A stretch of 64,000 nt of DNA from Microlunatus sp. Gsoil 973 (GTDB taxonomy: Bacteria > Actinomycetota > Actinomycetes > Propionibacteriales > Propionibacteriaceae), in NCBI RefSeq assembly GCF_009707365.1, contig NZ_CP046122.1, positions 2,232,001 through 2,296,000 on the forward strand, read 5' to 3'. How positions within the stretch are numbered: the stretch's first letter is position 1; each line of letters opens with the position of its first letter. This document shows positions 15,733 through 31,872 of the stretch, piece after piece. The notes under the pieces were generated by a model that was not told where the DNA came from, searched no databases, and saw only the letters and a list, made by a program, of their open reading frames with translations. Position numbers and translations under genes: made by a program.

Positions 15733-15778
15733 GCAAAAACACCTCGTGGGTGGCTACGAATAGCCACCCACGAGGTGT
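15733..15778 (-). terminator. Intrinsic terminator of the rRNA operon
   Basis: A perfect 18-bp stem (ACACCTCGTGGGTGGCTA at 15739-15756 pairing with 15761-15778) has a 4-nt loop. On the minus strand it is followed by TTTTTGCGTTGT. It begins about 8 nt after the 5S gene. Confidence 0.92.
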
Positions 15779-15786
15779 CTATATTG

Positions 15787-15904
15787 TCCGGCGACGTCCT
15801 AGTCTCCCACACGGTCCCCCGTGCAGTACCATCGGCGCTGAAGGGCTTGACTTCCGGGTTCGGAATGGAACCGGGTATTTCCCCTTCGCCATGATCACCG
15901 AAAC
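15787..15904 (-). rRNA. rrf: 5S ribosomal RNA
   Basis: The minus strand reads GTTTCGGTGATCATGGCG at the 5' side, then the conserved CCCGGTTCCATTCCGAACCC segment and CCGATGGTACTGC. It ends in a sequence that pairs with the 5' end. About 118 nt. The ends are estimated from pairing and may be off by a few bases. Confidence 0.92.
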
Positions 15905-15981
15905 TCTATGGAGATGTGATCGGATCGAGGTTCACTCTTTCTTTCGAGTTCACCGATCTACGACCGTATCTCGGGAACTGC

Positions 15982-16008
15982 ACAGTGGACGCGTAGCATC
16001 TTTGTAGG
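15982..16008 (-). other. Pre-23S processing stem, 3' arm
   Basis: CACAGTGGACGCG then AGCATCTTTGTAG (one extra base) is complementary to 19122-19147 on the other side of the 23S gene. The pair would form a long stem bringing both ends of pre-23S together, as the RNase III substrate does in other bacteria. Confidence 0.75.
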
Positions 16009-16010
16009 AA

Positions 16011-19121
<3,111 letters not shown>

Positions 19122-19147
19122 CTACAAAGATGCTCGCGTCCACTGTG
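19122..19147 (-). other. Pre-23S processing stem, 5' arm
   Basis: CTACAAAGATGCT then CGCGTCCACTGTG, complementary to 15982-16008 with one bulged base. It immediately precedes the mature 23S 5' end. Confidence 0.75.
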
Positions 19148-20962
<1,815 letters not shown>

Positions 20963-21140
20963 TATATCGGTGCAGCACCGAAGTGCTGTTTACCGTCAAC
21001 TTAGTTCGATCGCTGACGTGGATCTCAAAGAGATCCTCATCAATCAATCAAAGGAATCCGAACCTAGTACGTCATGAGCAATCAAAGATCACTCACAATG
21101 CCTAGGCACGGGGTTTATTTGTGCATAAACTGGCATTGAC

Positions 21141-21170
21141 TTTTAGCACGCTGTTGAGTTCTCAAGTTTC
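21141..21170 (-). promoter_or_regulatory. Conserved rrn leader element (boxA-type/processing)
   Basis: The transcribed strand reads ACTTGAGAACTCAACAGCG then TGCTAAAA. TTGAGAACTCAA-type motifs upstream of 16S are conserved in actinobacterial rrn leaders and have been linked to antitermination and processing. It sits about 180 nt before the 16S gene. The remaining leader (20963-21140) has no gene. Confidence 0.6.
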
Positions 21171-21222
21171 GGGCGCACACCGCGCGGTTTTCTTTCGAAT
21201 TCCGCTTGGGGCAACTCGACTT

Positions 21223-21252
21223 ACTTTAGTGAAGTTCTCGCTGCGTTGTCAA
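21223..21252 (-). promoter_or_regulatory. rrn promoter, proximal
   Basis: On the minus strand TTGACA (21252-21247), an 18-nt spacer, then TAAAGT (21228-21223). The transcribed start region reads GTCGAGTTGCCCCA, nearly the same as at the middle promoter. Confidence 0.75.
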
Positions 21253-21340
21253 CTTGGTGTTGATCCCGCTTTGAGGCCTTCACCTCGGTCTTCGTGACCC
21301 CTTCAGGACCCTTCGGATCTCATCTGGGGCAACCCGACCT

Positions 21341-21369
21341 AGCTTACTGAAGAGTTCCGTTCCGGTCAA
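21341..21369 (-). promoter_or_regulatory. rrn promoter, middle
   Basis: On the minus strand TTGACC (21369-21364), a 17-nt spacer, then TAAGCT (21346-21341), followed by GTCGGGTTGCCCCA. Confidence 0.7.
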
Positions 21370-21530
21370 ACCGGATCTTCGCTCCCCCGCGGGCATCTCG
21401 GCGGGCCGTATCCGGCTGCTACACCCCTTGGGGCGCAGGCCATCACGGCTGCTTTGTTACCGTTGGGTTCCGCTCGGGCCGGCCGCTCTGCCTTTCGGCT
21501 TCCGCGTCCCGCTCCCCGGCGGCTCAGAGA

Positions 21531-21559
21531 ACATTACGCGGAGCGGGTTTGCCGGTCAA
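21531..21559 (-). promoter_or_regulatory. rrn promoter, distal
   Basis: On the minus strand TTGACC (21559-21554), a 17-nt spacer, then TAATGT (21536-21531). It lies about 125 bp after the tyrS stop. Its downstream sequence lacks the GTTGCCCCA motif of the other two. Confidence 0.6.
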
Positions 21560-21685
21560 ATCCAGCGCTCGTGGCGCTCGTCACAACTGCCGTCTGCCCT
21601 TGTCAGCGGCAGGTCGCCGGGCGTCGGTCGGCAGCCACCTGACACCAGGGCGGATGCCGGCCGTTTCCGATTCGGCGGAGTCGAC

Positions 21686-22948
21686 TCAGGCCAGGACGCG
21701 CACGGCGCCGACGGTCTTCTTGCCGCGCCGAACGATGACGTACTCCCCGGCGAGCAGATCGGTGGGCTGCAGCCGGCGATCCGGATCGGTGACCTTCTCG
21801 TTGTTCAGATACGCGCCACCCTCGGCTATCGCCCGCCGGGCGGCGGATCTGCTGGCCACGACGCGGGCCGCTTCCATGGCGTCGACGAACGTCGGCAGGT
21901 CCCCGTCGCACTTCAGTTCCGCCGCATCCAGCTCAGCGGCGACGTCGCGGAGCACAGCAGCGGACAACGAGCCCAGTTCGGATCTGCCGAACAGTGCTTC
22001 AGCAGCCTCGTTGGCCGCCTTGGTGTCGGCCGGGGAATGCACCAGGTCGGTCACATCGTCGGCGAGCGCATGCTGGGCCAGCCGCAGGTGCGGCTTCTCC
22101 CGGGTCTGCCGTTCGAGTTCGGCGATCTCCTCCTGACTGCGCGGACTGAACACCTTCAGGTATTCGATGACCTTCTCGTCCTCGGCGTTCAGGAAGAACT
22201 GGTGGAAGGCGAACGGGCTGGTCAGGTCCGGACTCAGCCAGATCGACCCGCCCTCGGTCTTGCCGAATTTCGTTCCGTCGGCCTTCGTCAGCAACGGCGT
22301 GGCGATAGCGTGCACCTTTCCACCGTCGGATCGGCGGACCAGTTCGACACCGGCGGTGATGTTGCCCCACTGGTCGCTGCCACCGAACTGCAGTGTGCAG
22401 CCGTACTGCCGGTAGAGGTTGAGGTAATCGAACGCCTGCAGCAGGACGTAGGAGAACTCCGTGTAGGAGATGCCCGATTCCAGCCGCTTCCGGACGACCT
22501 CCCTGGCCAGCATCCGGTTGACGGGGAAGTGCTTGCCGATGTCCCGCAGGAAGTCCAGCACCGGCACATTCCCGGTCCAGTCCAGGTTGTTCACCACCCG
22601 GGCCGGATTCGGGCCGTCGAAGCGGACGTATCTGCTCACCTGCTCCCGGATCTGGTCGACCCAGCCGGCAACCGTCTCCTTGGAGTTCAGCACCCGTTCG
22701 GCGGTCTCCTTCGGGTCGCCGATCAGTCCCGTCGACCCGCCGACGAGGATCAGTGGGTTGTGTCCCGCGTCCTGCAGGTGGCGGGCGACGATCAGTTGCA
22801 CCAGGTTGCCGAAATGCAGGCTGGGCGCCGTGGGATCGAACCCGATATAGAACGTCACCGGCCCTGCGTCGAGGTGCTCACGCAGTGCCTGTTCGTCGGT
22901 GCAGTCGGCGAGCAGGCCCCGCCAGGTCAATGTGTCGAGGATTCCCAC
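21686..22948 (-). CDS. tyrS: Tyrosyl-tRNA synthetase
   Basis: Class I aminoacyl-tRNA synthetase charging tRNA-Tyr. The HIGH-like motif is DPTAPSLHFGNLVQL and the KMSKS-like loop is KFGKTEGGSIWL. Tyrosine recognition segments (YTEFSYVLLQAFDY, QFGGSDQWGN) and a C-terminal S4 domain (about 350-415, RSAARRAIAEGGAYLNNEKV) are present. 420 aa, standard length. The start is GTG, 10 bp after the argH stop. A TAGGCT -10 box overlaps the argH stop 7 nt before the GTG, so tyrS may have its own leaderless transcript. Confidence 0.97.
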   Translation of the reverse strand: MGILDTLTWRGLLADCTDEQALREHLDAGPVTFYIGFDPTAPSLHFGNLVQLIVARHLQDAGHNPLILVGGSTGLIGDPKETAERVLNSKETVAGWVDQIREQVSRYVRFDGPNPARVVNNLDWTGNVPVLDFLRDIGKHFPVNRMLAREVVRKRLESGISYTEFSYVLLQAFDYLNLYRQYGCTLQFGGSDQWGNITAGVELVRRSDGGKVHAIATPLLTKADGTKFGKTEGGSIWLSPDLTSPFAFHQFFLNAEDEKVIEYLKVFSPRSQEEIAELERQTREKPHLRLAQHALADDVTDLVHSPADTKAANEAAEALFGRSELGSLSAAVLRDVAAELDAAELKCDGDLPTFVDAMEAARVVASRSAARRAIAEGGAYLNNEKVTDPDRRLQPTDLLAGEYVIVRRGKKTVGAVRVLA

Positions 22949-22958
22949 GGCCCAAAGC

Positions 22959-24512
<1,554 letters not shown>

Positions 24513-25016
24513 TCAGCGGCTGCTCAACCGGGTCAGCTGGTCGGCGATCGCCTGGCCGCCGTCGGGCTCGCGGGTGATCAACAAGATGGTGTCGTCGCCG
24601 GCGATGGTGCCCAGAATGTTGGGCCAGCCGGCCCGATCGACGGCCGAGGCGAAATACTGGGCCGCGCCCGGGGGTGTCCGTACCACGACGAGGTTCGCGG
24701 AGGCCTCGGCCGAGACCATGATCTCCCCGCACAATCGGGCCAACCGGTCGTTGAAGGCCGTCTGCTCCCCCACCAGCGGTGTCCGGTCGCCGCCCTCGCC
24801 CGGCACTGCGTAGATCAACTGTCCGTCCTGACCGCGAACCCGGAGCGCGCCCAGATCGAGCAGGTCGCGGGACAGCGTGCCCTGGGTCACCGACACACCG
24901 TCGGCCGCCAGCAGTTCGGCGAGTTCGGACTGGGATCGCACCTGGTGGCGCTCCAACAGGGCGATGATCCGGGCGTGCCGGGCGGACTTGCTGATCGTCC
25001 GGGTCGTGTCGGTCAT
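24513..25016 (-). CDS. argR: Arginine repressor ArgR
   Basis: A 167-aa arginine-responsive regulator. The N-terminal winged helix ([25 protein letters not shown] ... [19 protein letters not shown]) binds DNA; the C-terminal domain with [15 protein letters not shown] forms hexamers and binds arginine. I took the ATG at 25016, which overlaps the argF stop by 4 nt (ATGA); the frame runs on to 25088 inside argF. It very likely controls this same operon. Confidence 0.95.
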   Translation of the reverse strand: MTDTTRTISKSARHARIIALLERHQVRSQSELAELLAADGVSVTQGTLSRDLLDLGALRVRGQDGQLIYAVPGEGGDRTPLVGEQTAFNDRLARLCGEIMVSAEASANLVVVRTPPGAAQYFASAVDRAGWPNILGTIAGDDTILLITREPDGGQAIADQLTRLSSR

Positions 25017-26011
25017 CGTCGCGGATCCTCCGCGGCACCATGGTCGGCGGTGTGCTCCGGATCCGCGGGGCGCCGCCGCCACAGCCACGTCATGATCGCC
25101 TTCTGCGCGTGCCGGCGATTCTCGGCCTCGTCCCAGATCACCGACTGCGGTCCGTCGAGTACCTCGGCGGAGATCTCCTTGCCCCGGTACGCGGGCAGAC
25201 AGTGCAGCACGATCGCGTCCGGACTCGCATGGCTGATCAACTCGCTGGTCACCGCGTAGGGCCGGAAGACGGCTTCCCGGGCGGCCGCCTCGTCCTCCTT
25301 GCCCATCGACACCCAGGTGTCGGTGACAACGACATCGGCGCCGGCGGCGGTCTTGATCGGATCATGGTCGATGCCGATGGTCGCGCCTGTCCTGCCGGCG
25401 ATGGCAGCGGCCCGGGTCAACACCGCAGGATCCGGCCTGTAGCCCTCCGGTGCGCCGAAACGGACGTGCATCCCAGCGGTGGCACCGGCGAGGGCCCAGG
25501 AGTTGCCCATGTTGCACGCGGCATCGCCGAGGAACGCCACCGTCAGGCCGGCGAGTCGGCCCTTGTGCTCGGCGACCGTGAGCAGGTCGGCCAACAGCTG
25601 GCACGGGTGGTAGTCGTCTGTCAGGGCGTTGACCACCGGAACGCCGGCGTACCTGGCCAGTTCGACGATCCGCTGCTGACCGTAGGTGCGCCAGACGATC
25701 ATGCCCACCTGGCGGCCGAGGATCCTGGCCACGTCGGGAATCGATTCCCGGACGCCGATACCGGCGAGGTTCCCGTCGACCTGCAGCGGAAAGCCGCCGA
25801 GTTCGGCGATGCCTGCCGCGAACGAGGACTGGGTACGCAAGGTCGGCTTGTCGAAGATCGTCGCCACGCTCACCGGGCCGGCCAGCGGCTTGGAGTCGTA
25901 CGGTGCGGCCTTGAGCGCGGCGGCAAGCTCAAGAACCTCGGCCTGCTCGGCCGGGCTGAGATCGTCGTCGGCCAGGAAGTGGCGAATGCCGGCGGTGGTC
26001 TGCTCGGTCAT
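25013..26011 (-). CDS. argF: Ornithine carbamoyltransferase
   Basis: Makes citrulline from ornithine and carbamoyl phosphate. 332 aa. Motifs: [37 protein letters not shown] and [11 protein letters not shown]. The carbamoyl-phosphate loop reads [12 protein letters not shown], where many ArgF have STRTR; TLRT-type variants keep the key Arg and Thr. The ATG has AAGGAG upstream and shares one base with the argD stop (TGATG). The reading frame is open beyond the start into argD, which is a shadow. Confidence 0.96.
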   Translation of the reverse strand: MTEQTTAGIRHFLADDDLSPAEQAEVLELAAALKAAPYDSKPLAGPVSVATIFDKPTLRTQSSFAAGIAELGGFPLQVDGNLAGIGVRESIPDVARILGRQVGMIVWRTYGQQRIVELARYAGVPVVNALTDDYHPCQLLADLLTVAEHKGRLAGLTVAFLGDAACNMGNSWALAGATAGMHVRFGAPEGYRPDPAVLTRAAAIAGRTGATIGIDHDPIKTAAGADVVVTDTWVSMGKEDEAAAREAVFRPYAVTSELISHASPDAIVLHCLPAYRGKEISAEVLDGPQSVIWDEAENRRHAQKAIMTWLWRRRPADPEHTADHGAAEDPRR

Positions 26012-27267
26012 CAGGCTGCTCCTTGTGCGTCGTCGAGGAAACCGGGCAGTGCCTCGATGAAACCCGCGATCTGGTCTGCGGTGATGATCAGCGGGGGTGC
26101 GATCCGCAGCACGTTCGGACGGGGCGCGTTGATGATGTAGCCGGCGTCCAACGCCGCGTCGCTGACGGCGGCCGCGATGTCGCGGGTGAGCACCACGCCA
26201 CGCAGCAGGCCGCGGCCGCGGACATGATCGATCAGCGGGTGACCGAGGGCGGTGATCCCGGTGGCCAACTGGTCGCCCGTCACCATGGCGTTCTGCAGCA
26301 GTTGATCCCGTTCGATCACCGCGATCACGGCGAGACCGGCGATGGCCGCCACGGGGTTGCCGCCGAAGGTCGAGCCGTGGCTGCCCGGCCCGAGCAGGCC
26401 GGCGGCGCGACCGAGCGCGAGGCAGGCGCCGATCGGGAAGCCGTTGCCCAGGCCCTTGGCGAGCGTGACGATGTCGGGAACGATGTCCTCGCGGCTGGAA
26501 TCCAGCCACCGGCCGGTGCGGCCCATCCCGGTCTGCACCTCGTCCACCCACAACAGTGCACCGGCCGCGGCGGTGATCCGGCGTGCCGCGGCCAGGTAGC
26601 CGTCCGGTGGCACCACGATGCCGTTCTCCCCCTGGATCGGTTCCAGGACCACGGCTGCGGTCCGGCCGTCGACGGCGGCCTGCAGCGCATCCACATCGCC
26701 GTACGGGACGAACTCCACGTCTCCGGGCAACGGCTCGAAGGGCTTGCGGTACTTCTCGTTGTGGGTGATGGCAAGGGCACCCATCGACCGGCCGTGGAAG
26801 GACCCCTCGGTCGAGATGATCTTGGTCCGTCCGGTCTGCCGGGTGATCTTGAAGGCCGCCTCGTTGGCCTCGGTCCCGGAGTTGGTGAAGAACACCCGGG
26901 TCTCCACACCGCTGTCACCGGCGACCAGTCGGGTGAGCCGTTCCGCCAGCGCCACCTGGGCCGGCGTGGCGAAGAAGTTCGAGACGTGGCCAAGCGTGGC
27001 GATCTGGCCGGTGATCGCCGACAACACGGTGGGATGGGCATGACCGAGGGCGTTGACGGCCAGGCCGGAGAGCAGATCGAGGTGCCGTCGCCCGTCGGCG
27101 TCCCAGACATAGCAGCCCTCGCCACGGACGAACACCCGCTTCGGCGTGCCGAAGGTGTTCATCAGGGTGTGGCTGTAGCTGTCCAGGATCGCCGCCGAGC
27201 CACCCCGTTGCGGGGCGGCCAGTTGATCACTGACTGCGGTCAGCTCAGAAACCGTGCTGCCGGTCAC
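26011..27267 (-). CDS. argD: Acetylornithine aminotransferase
   Basis: PLP-dependent class III aminotransferase converting N-acetylglutamate semialdehyde to N-acetylornithine. The PLP lysine lies in [17 protein letters not shown]. Other motifs are [16 protein letters not shown] and [15 protein letters not shown]. 418 aa. The GTG start overlaps the argB stop by 4 nt. Confidence 0.96.
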   Translation of the reverse strand: MTGSTVSELTAVSDQLAAPQRGGSAAILDSYSHTLMNTFGTPKRVFVRGEGCYVWDADGRRHLDLLSGLAVNALGHAHPTVLSAITGQIATLGHVSNFFATPAQVALAERLTRLVAGDSGVETRVFFTNSGTEANEAAFKITRQTGRTKIISTEGSFHGRSMGALAITHNEKYRKPFEPLPGDVEFVPYGDVDALQAAVDGRTAAVVLEPIQGENGIVVPPDGYLAAARRITAAAGALLWVDEVQTGMGRTGRWLDSSREDIVPDIVTLAKGLGNGFPIGACLALGRAAGLLGPGSHGSTFGGNPVAAIAGLAVIAVIERDQLLQNAMVTGDQLATGITALGHPLIDHVRGRGLLRGVVLTRDIAAAVSDAALDAGYIINAPRPNVLRIAPPLIITADQIAGFIEALPGFLDDAQGAA

Positions 27268-28292
27268 GGGCGCACCTCGTTCAGGTCGTTGGTCGGTTCA
27301 TGATCTTCGGGGACGAGCACGCCGAACTCTCCGTTGGCGTACTCCTCGGGCGGAATGCCTTCGGACGCAGGGAAAACGCGGCTACCCAATCTGATCAACC
27401 CGTCCTGGGTGACCATGGTGCCGATGCCGGCGTTGGTGAAGATCTCCAACAACAGCGCGTGTGGAACGCGGCCGTCGGTGACGGTTGCCCGAGTCAGGCC
27501 GCCCTCGACTGCGTTCAGACACGCCTCCATCTTGGGTGCCATCCCGGACTCGAGTCTCGGCAGCATCTGCCTGAGTTGCGATGCGGAGAGTTCCTTGATC
27601 ACGTCGTTGCTGTTCGGCCAGTCGGCGTACAGGCCCTCGACGTCGGTCAGCATCACCATCCGCTCGGCCTTCAGCGCCACGGCGAGCGCGGCGGCGGCCG
27701 TGTCGGCGTTGACGTTGTGCACCACGCCGTTGCGGTCCGGGGCGATGCTGGCGACGACCGGGATCCGTCCGGCGGTGATCAGGCCGTTGATCGCCTCGGT
27801 GCGGACCGTCGTCACCTCGCCGACCAGACCGAGATCGATCTCTTCGCCGTCGACGAGGGCCTTCTTGCGGGTTGCAGTGAAGAGGCCGCCGTCCTCGCCG
27901 GACATGCCGACGGCCAGCGCGCTCTGCTGGTTGATCAGCCCGACCAGGTCACGGCCGACCTGGCCGACCAGCACCATCCGGACGATCTCCATCGCCTCGG
28001 GCGTGGTGACCCGTAGCCCCGCCTTGAACTCCGACGGGATACCGAGCCGTTGCAGCATGGTGGAGATCTGCGGTCCGCCGCCGTGCACGACCACCGGATG
28101 CACGCCGCAGCGTTTCATGAAGACGATGTCCTGGGCGAAGGCCCGCTTCAGGTCCTCGTCGATCATGGCGTTGCCGCCGTACTTGATCACGACGGTCCTG
28201 CCGGCATAGGTCTCCAACCAGGGCAGCGCCTCGGTCAGGATGGACGCCTTCTCCACCAGGGAGAGCTTCTCGGCCTTCCGGATGATGGTCAC
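27264..28292 (-). CDS. argB: Acetylglutamate kinase
   Basis: Second enzyme of arginine synthesis and usual feedback target. Motifs: [26 protein letters not shown] and [14 protein letters not shown]. 342 aa. The start is GTG at 28292, overlapping the argJ stop (GTGA), with GGAG upstream; the longer frame to 28565 lies in argJ. The C-terminus carries about 35 extra residues ending [15 protein letters not shown]. Confidence 0.96.
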   Translation of the reverse strand: MTIIRKAEKLSLVEKASILTEALPWLETYAGRTVVIKYGGNAMIDEDLKRAFAQDIVFMKRCGVHPVVVHGGGPQISTMLQRLGIPSEFKAGLRVTTPEAMEIVRMVLVGQVGRDLVGLINQQSALAVGMSGEDGGLFTATRKKALVDGEEIDLGLVGEVTTVRTEAINGLITAGRIPVVASIAPDRNGVVHNVNADTAAAALAVALKAERMVMLTDVEGLYADWPNSNDVIKELSASQLRQMLPRLESGMAPKMEACLNAVEGGLTRATVTDGRVPHALLLEIFTNAGIGTMVTQDGLIRLGSRVFPASEGIPPEEYANGEFGVLVPEDHEPTNDLNEVRP

Positions 28293-29440
28293 GACAGGTA
28301 CTCCGCGTTCTCCTTGACGTAGTCGTACGTCAGATCGTTGGTCCAGATCGTCGCTGTCTGGTCGCCGGCGTGCAGATCGATGTCGACACGGATCTCGCGC
28401 TGGGCGCTGATGTCGACGGTCGCGTCCGGTACGCCGTACCCGTTGCGGCTGAGCAGTACGCCGTTGAAGGACACGTCGACGGCATCGGGTTCGAAGGTGG
28501 CCGAGGTGGTGCCGAGAGCGGCGAGAACCCTGCCCCAGTAGGGATCGTTGCCGAACATCGCGCACTTGAACAGGCTGTTCCGGGCAATGCTCCGGCCGAC
28601 GATCACGGCGTCCTCCTGACTTGCAGCACCCGAGACGGTGATCGCGATGTCATGGGTGGCGCCCTCGGCATCGGCCACCAGCTGGCGGGCCAGATCGGCA
28701 CACACCGCCGTCAGGCGGTCGGTGAACTCCGCCGGATCGGCGTCGACGCCCGAGGCGCCGCTGCTCATCACGATCACCGTGTCGTTGGTGGACATCGCAC
28801 CATCACTGTCCACCCGGTCGAAGGTGAGCCGGGTGGCTCGGCGGAGCGCTGTGTCCAGGACGGCGGAGTTGATCACTGCGTCGGTGGTGATCACGACGAG
28901 CATCGTGGCGAGCCCGGGCGCGAGCATGCCGGCACCCTTGGCCATGCCGCCGATCGTCCAGCCGTCGCCGGTCGCGGTCGCCTGTTTGGCCCGGGTGTCT
29001 GTGGTCATGATCGCCTCCGCGGCGGCGGCTCCACCGTCCTCGGTGGCCTGGTCGACCAGGGTCGGGATGGCCGCCGTGATCTTGTCCACCGGCAGTCGGT
29101 TGCCGATCACGCCGGTGGAGCAGACCGCGATGTCGACGGCGCCCACGCCGAGCTGGGATGCCAACCGTTCGGCCGTGCTGTGCGTGTCGGCGAAACCGTC
29201 CGGACCGGTGCACGCGTTGGCGCCGCCGGAGTTCAGGATGACCGCCTGCAACGACCCGTCCTTGATCACCTGCTCCGACCAGAGCACCGGCGCCGCCTTG
29301 ATCCGGTTGGAGGTGAAGACCGCGGCCGCGGTGAAGTCCGGACCGAGATTGCGGACCAGGGCGAGATCGGCGTTGCCGGACGGCTTGATCCCGGCGGGCA
29401 GGCCGGTTGCCGCGAACCCCCTGGCTGCGGTCACGCTCAT
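28289..29440 (-). CDS. argJ: Bifunctional glutamate N-acetyltransferase/ornithine acetyltransferase
   Basis: Transfers acetyl groups from acetylornithine to glutamate, making a cyclic acetyl pathway. It is a self-cleaving enzyme; the cleavage region reads [13 protein letters not shown], with the catalytic Thr in the TT pair. Other motifs are [10 protein letters not shown] and [16 protein letters not shown]. 383 aa. The ATG at 29440 overlaps the argC stop by 4 nt. Confidence 0.96.
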   Translation of the reverse strand: MSVTAARGFAATGLPAGIKPSGNADLALVRNLGPDFTAAAVFTSNRIKAAPVLWSEQVIKDGSLQAVILNSGGANACTGPDGFADTHSTAERLASQLGVGAVDIAVCSTGVIGNRLPVDKITAAIPTLVDQATEDGGAAAAEAIMTTDTRAKQATATGDGWTIGGMAKGAGMLAPGLATMLVVITTDAVINSAVLDTALRRATRLTFDRVDSDGAMSTNDTVIVMSSGASGVDADPAEFTDRLTAVCADLARQLVADAEGATHDIAITVSGAASQEDAVIVGRSIARNSLFKCAMFGNDPYWGRVLAALGTTSATFEPDAVDVSFNGVLLSRNGYGVPDATVDISAQREIRVDIDLHAGDQTATIWTNDLTYDYVKENAEYLS

Positions 29441-30474
29441 GGAGCGACTCCGATCGTGGTCAGCCCGGTGGTCTCGTCGAGGCCGAGCGCGAGGTTGGTG
29501 CACTGGACGGCGGCGCCGGCCGTGCCCTTGGCAAGGTTGTCGATGGCGGCGATCGCCACAAGCCGTCCGGTGTGTGGGTCGACGGTGGCCTGGATGTGCG
29601 CGATGTTGGCGCCGAGGGTGGCCTGGGTCTGCGGCCAGACGCCGGCCGGCAGTAGGTGGACGAACGCCTCCGTCGCGTACGCCTTCTGGTAGGCGGCGTA
29701 CACATCGTCGGCGGTGATCGACGGATCGCTGAGTCTGGCCGTACAGGTGGCCAGGATGCCGCGCGTCATCGGGACCAGCATCGGTGTGAACGAGACGTGC
29801 GGGTCGGCGGCACCGCAGGCGATCAGGTTCTGTTCCATCTCGGGGGTGTGCCGATGGATCCCGCCGACCTGGTACGGCGTCGCCGAGCCCATGATCTCCG
29901 AGGCCAGGTAGGTGGTGGCCAGCTTCTTGCCGGCGCCCGAGGGGGCGGTCGCGAGGACGACCACGACATCGTCGCAGGAGATCAGCCCGGCGGTGACGGC
30001 CGGCAACAGGGCCAGTGTCGAGGCGGTCGGATTGCAGCCGGGAACCGAGATCCGCTTCGTGTGCGCCAGTCTGTCGCGCTGACCAGGGAGCTCGGGCAGG
30101 CCGTACGGCCAGGTCCCGGCATGGTCGGAGTGGTAGTAGTGCTGCCATTTCGCCGGGTCGGCCAGCCGGTGGTCGGCGGCACAGTCGACGACGAGGACGT
30201 CCGGGCCCAGCCGTGCAGCGATCTCACCGGACGCGCCGTGGGGCAGCGCAAGGAAGACGATGTCATGTCCGGCCAGGTGCTCCGCGTCGGTCGGCTCGAC
30301 CACGCGATCGGCCAGCGGCACCAGATGCGGATGGTGTTCGCCGAGCAGACTGCCGGCGCTCCTGGCCGCGGTCACCGCGCCGACCTCGATGTTGGGATGC
30401 GCGAGCAGCAGCCGCAGCAGCTCGCCGCCGGCGTACCCGGTCGCCCCGGCCACCGCTGCCCTGTACTTGATCAC
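29437..30474 (-). CDS. argC: N-acetyl-gamma-glutamyl-phosphate reductase
   Basis: NADPH-dependent reductase and first gene of the arg operon. The Rossmann start [18 protein letters not shown] is at the N-terminus and the active-site Cys is in [11 protein letters not shown]. 345 aa. The start is GTG; a 12-bp palindrome ends at it. All genes from argC to argR overlap by 1-4 nt, so they are translated as one coupled unit. Confidence 0.95.
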   Translation of the reverse strand: MIKYRAAVAGATGYAGGELLRLLLAHPNIEVGAVTAARSAGSLLGEHHPHLVPLADRVVEPTDAEHLAGHDIVFLALPHGASGEIAARLGPDVLVVDCAADHRLADPAKWQHYYHSDHAGTWPYGLPELPGQRDRLAHTKRISVPGCNPTASTLALLPAVTAGLISCDDVVVVLATAPSGAGKKLATTYLASEIMGSATPYQVGGIHRHTPEMEQNLIACGAADPHVSFTPMLVPMTRGILATCTARLSDPSITADDVYAAYQKAYATEAFVHLLPAGVWPQTQATLGANIAHIQATVDPHTGRLVAIAAIDNLAKGTAGAAVQCTNLALGLDETTGLTTIGVAP

Positions 30475-30475
30475 A

Positions 30476-30487
30476 GCATGATCATGC
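30476..30487. promoter_or_regulatory. Palindrome at argC start, candidate ArgR site
   Basis: GCATGATCATGC is a perfect 12-bp palindrome immediately upstream of the argC GTG. Another TATGCA half-site lies 9-14 bp further upstream. ArgR boxes are AT-rich palindromes in this position, but the match to known actinobacterial ARG boxes is loose. Confidence 0.3.
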
Positions 30488-30525
30488 CATGGTCTGCATA
30501 CTTATTCCAACTCGGTTATCCCCGC

Positions 30526-30614
30526 GAGGGGTCAGTTAATCCCTGATATTCGCAGCGTGTCGCCACCCCCACCCGCCGAGGGGTCAGAGATTCCCTCATA
30601 TATGCGGCGTGTCG
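30526..30614 (+). repeat. Two tandem copies of a 37-bp element (left arm of 89-bp inverted repeat)
   Basis: Copies at 30526-30562 and 30578-30614, each starting GAGGGGTCA and ending CGTGTCG. They are joined by the 15-mer CCACCCCCACCCGCC, giving a 52-bp period. Inside each copy AGGG/CCCT arms can pair over a short AT-rich loop. The inverted counterpart is at 31873-31961. The last copy ends 14 bp before the AbiEi/DUF559 stop codon. The remaining bases of the argC upstream gap hold no gene. Confidence 0.85.
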
Positions 30615-30628
30615 GCGGAAGAGCCGAC

Positions 30629-31738
30629 TCAGGATCGATCGCTCCGGCTGACCTCGCTCACCCCGTACAATCCGTACGGATCCCTGACCAGACCGGCGAC
30701 TTCGGATGACATCAGGAAGCTGTCGGCATGGCGCGGCAGGCCGAACGCCCGCATCGCGGCCTCGGCGTCGGACCGGTCGCCGGCGGCTCTTCGTTCGGCC
30801 CGCTCAGCCGCGCGGCGATAGCCGTCCTTCAGCCGGTCCATCGCGCTCCAGCGGTGCAGGTCCGCGTTCCCGAAGACGTCGATCGTCCATCCCTCGCCGC
30901 GGATCAACTCCCGGCGCCATGCGTCACGGGCGATCTGTTCCGGAGTCGAGTGCCATTCCTCGCCGTCGTACTCGGCTGCGTACTTGACCCTGGCATCGCC
31001 GAGATCCAGGCGGAACGGTTCGCGGCCTGGCCGATGCAGCACCGAGATCTGCAGGTCGGGCTTGGGCAGCCCGGCATCGATCCACAGCAGACGCAGCTCC
31101 GACTCGCGTACCGATTCCGCGCGACCGTCAGCCAGCGGAACGAGTTCGCGCAGTTGGACGACTCCCCGGCGGCCCCGGAACCGTCGGAGCTGGGCGTCGA
31201 GTTCGGCCGCGGTGAATCCTCCCAGTCGCAGCAACGCGTCCAGCCCGGCCAGTGCCTTCTCCCGTCGCAGGGATCGACCGAGATCACAGGCGGTCCGCAG
31301 AGGTGACGTGACCAGTACCGGACCGATCGAGACAAGATCAGCGTCGTCGAGCATCCGGCGGCCACCCTGCACCTGCTTCCTGCGTACCCGGGTGTGATCG
31401 GGATGCCGGAAGTACTGCACGCGGGGCATCGGGCCCATGCTGCCTCCCGGGAAGAGATCCACTCCGTACAGCCAGGCGGCCGTTGCGTCGGTGATCACCG
31501 CGGCCTCCGGTACGGCGAGGGCGAGGGCCCGGGCACGCTCGTCGATCGAGTCCGGCACGCAGGCGTCGACGTACACGCCGTGGAGCACACGGCGGAGGAG
31601 ACCCTGCCGGACGAGCCGGGCCAGAACGTTGCCGTCCACCCCGAGGTGGCGGGCTTGAGCGGCGGTGAACGGACGGTCGGTCGGCAGCCGCGGGTCCGCG
31701 TGCCAGGCGGGAAAGATCGAGGATCCAGGATTCGTCAT
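30629..31738 (-). CDS. AbiEi-type antitoxin-domain / DUF559 nuclease-like protein
   Basis: A 369-aa protein. Residues about 20-65 form an AbiEi-like winged helix (FTAAQARHLGVDGNVLARLVRQGLLRRVLHGVYV). The C-terminal half carries a DUF559/Vsr-like PD-(D/E)XK pattern (KYAAEYDGEEWHSTPEQIARDAWRRE then EGWTIDVFGNADL). Such proteins are common orphan genes in actinobacteria, and no toxin partner is next to it. I chose the ATG at 31738; the frame extends to 31930 into the repeats, but that part looks non-coding. It separates pheT from argC, which adjoin in relatives, and is enclosed by inverted repeats. Biochemical role unknown. Confidence 0.8.
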   Translation of the reverse strand: MTNPGSSIFPAWHADPRLPTDRPFTAAQARHLGVDGNVLARLVRQGLLRRVLHGVYVDACVPDSIDERARALALAVPEAAVITDATAAWLYGVDLFPGGSMGPMPRVQYFRHPDHTRVRRKQVQGGRRMLDDADLVSIGPVLVTSPLRTACDLGRSLRREKALAGLDALLRLGGFTAAELDAQLRRFRGRRGVVQLRELVPLADGRAESVRESELRLLWIDAGLPKPDLQISVLHRPGREPFRLDLGDARVKYAAEYDGEEWHSTPEQIARDAWRRELIRGEGWTIDVFGNADLHRWSAMDRLKDGYRRAAERAERRAAGDRSDAEAAMRAFGLPRHADSFLMSSEVAGLVRDPYGLYGVSEVSRSDRS

Positions 31739-31872
31739 GCCCCAACGATCGGCGCCGCGGCCCCGGCGAATCCCAGTTCCGGCGACGATCTGTGGACAGC
31801 GACGACAAGCGGACAACATCAGAGGGTCTCGGACACCACCTGACGCCCGACGCATGATCTTCAGAGCGACCG

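Noticed and set aside
30629-31738. Complete toxin-antitoxin pair (AbiE type IV)
   Set aside because: No AbiEii nucleotidyltransferase gene adjoins it. Proteins joining an AbiEi-like head to DUF559 occur alone, so a TA system is not supported.
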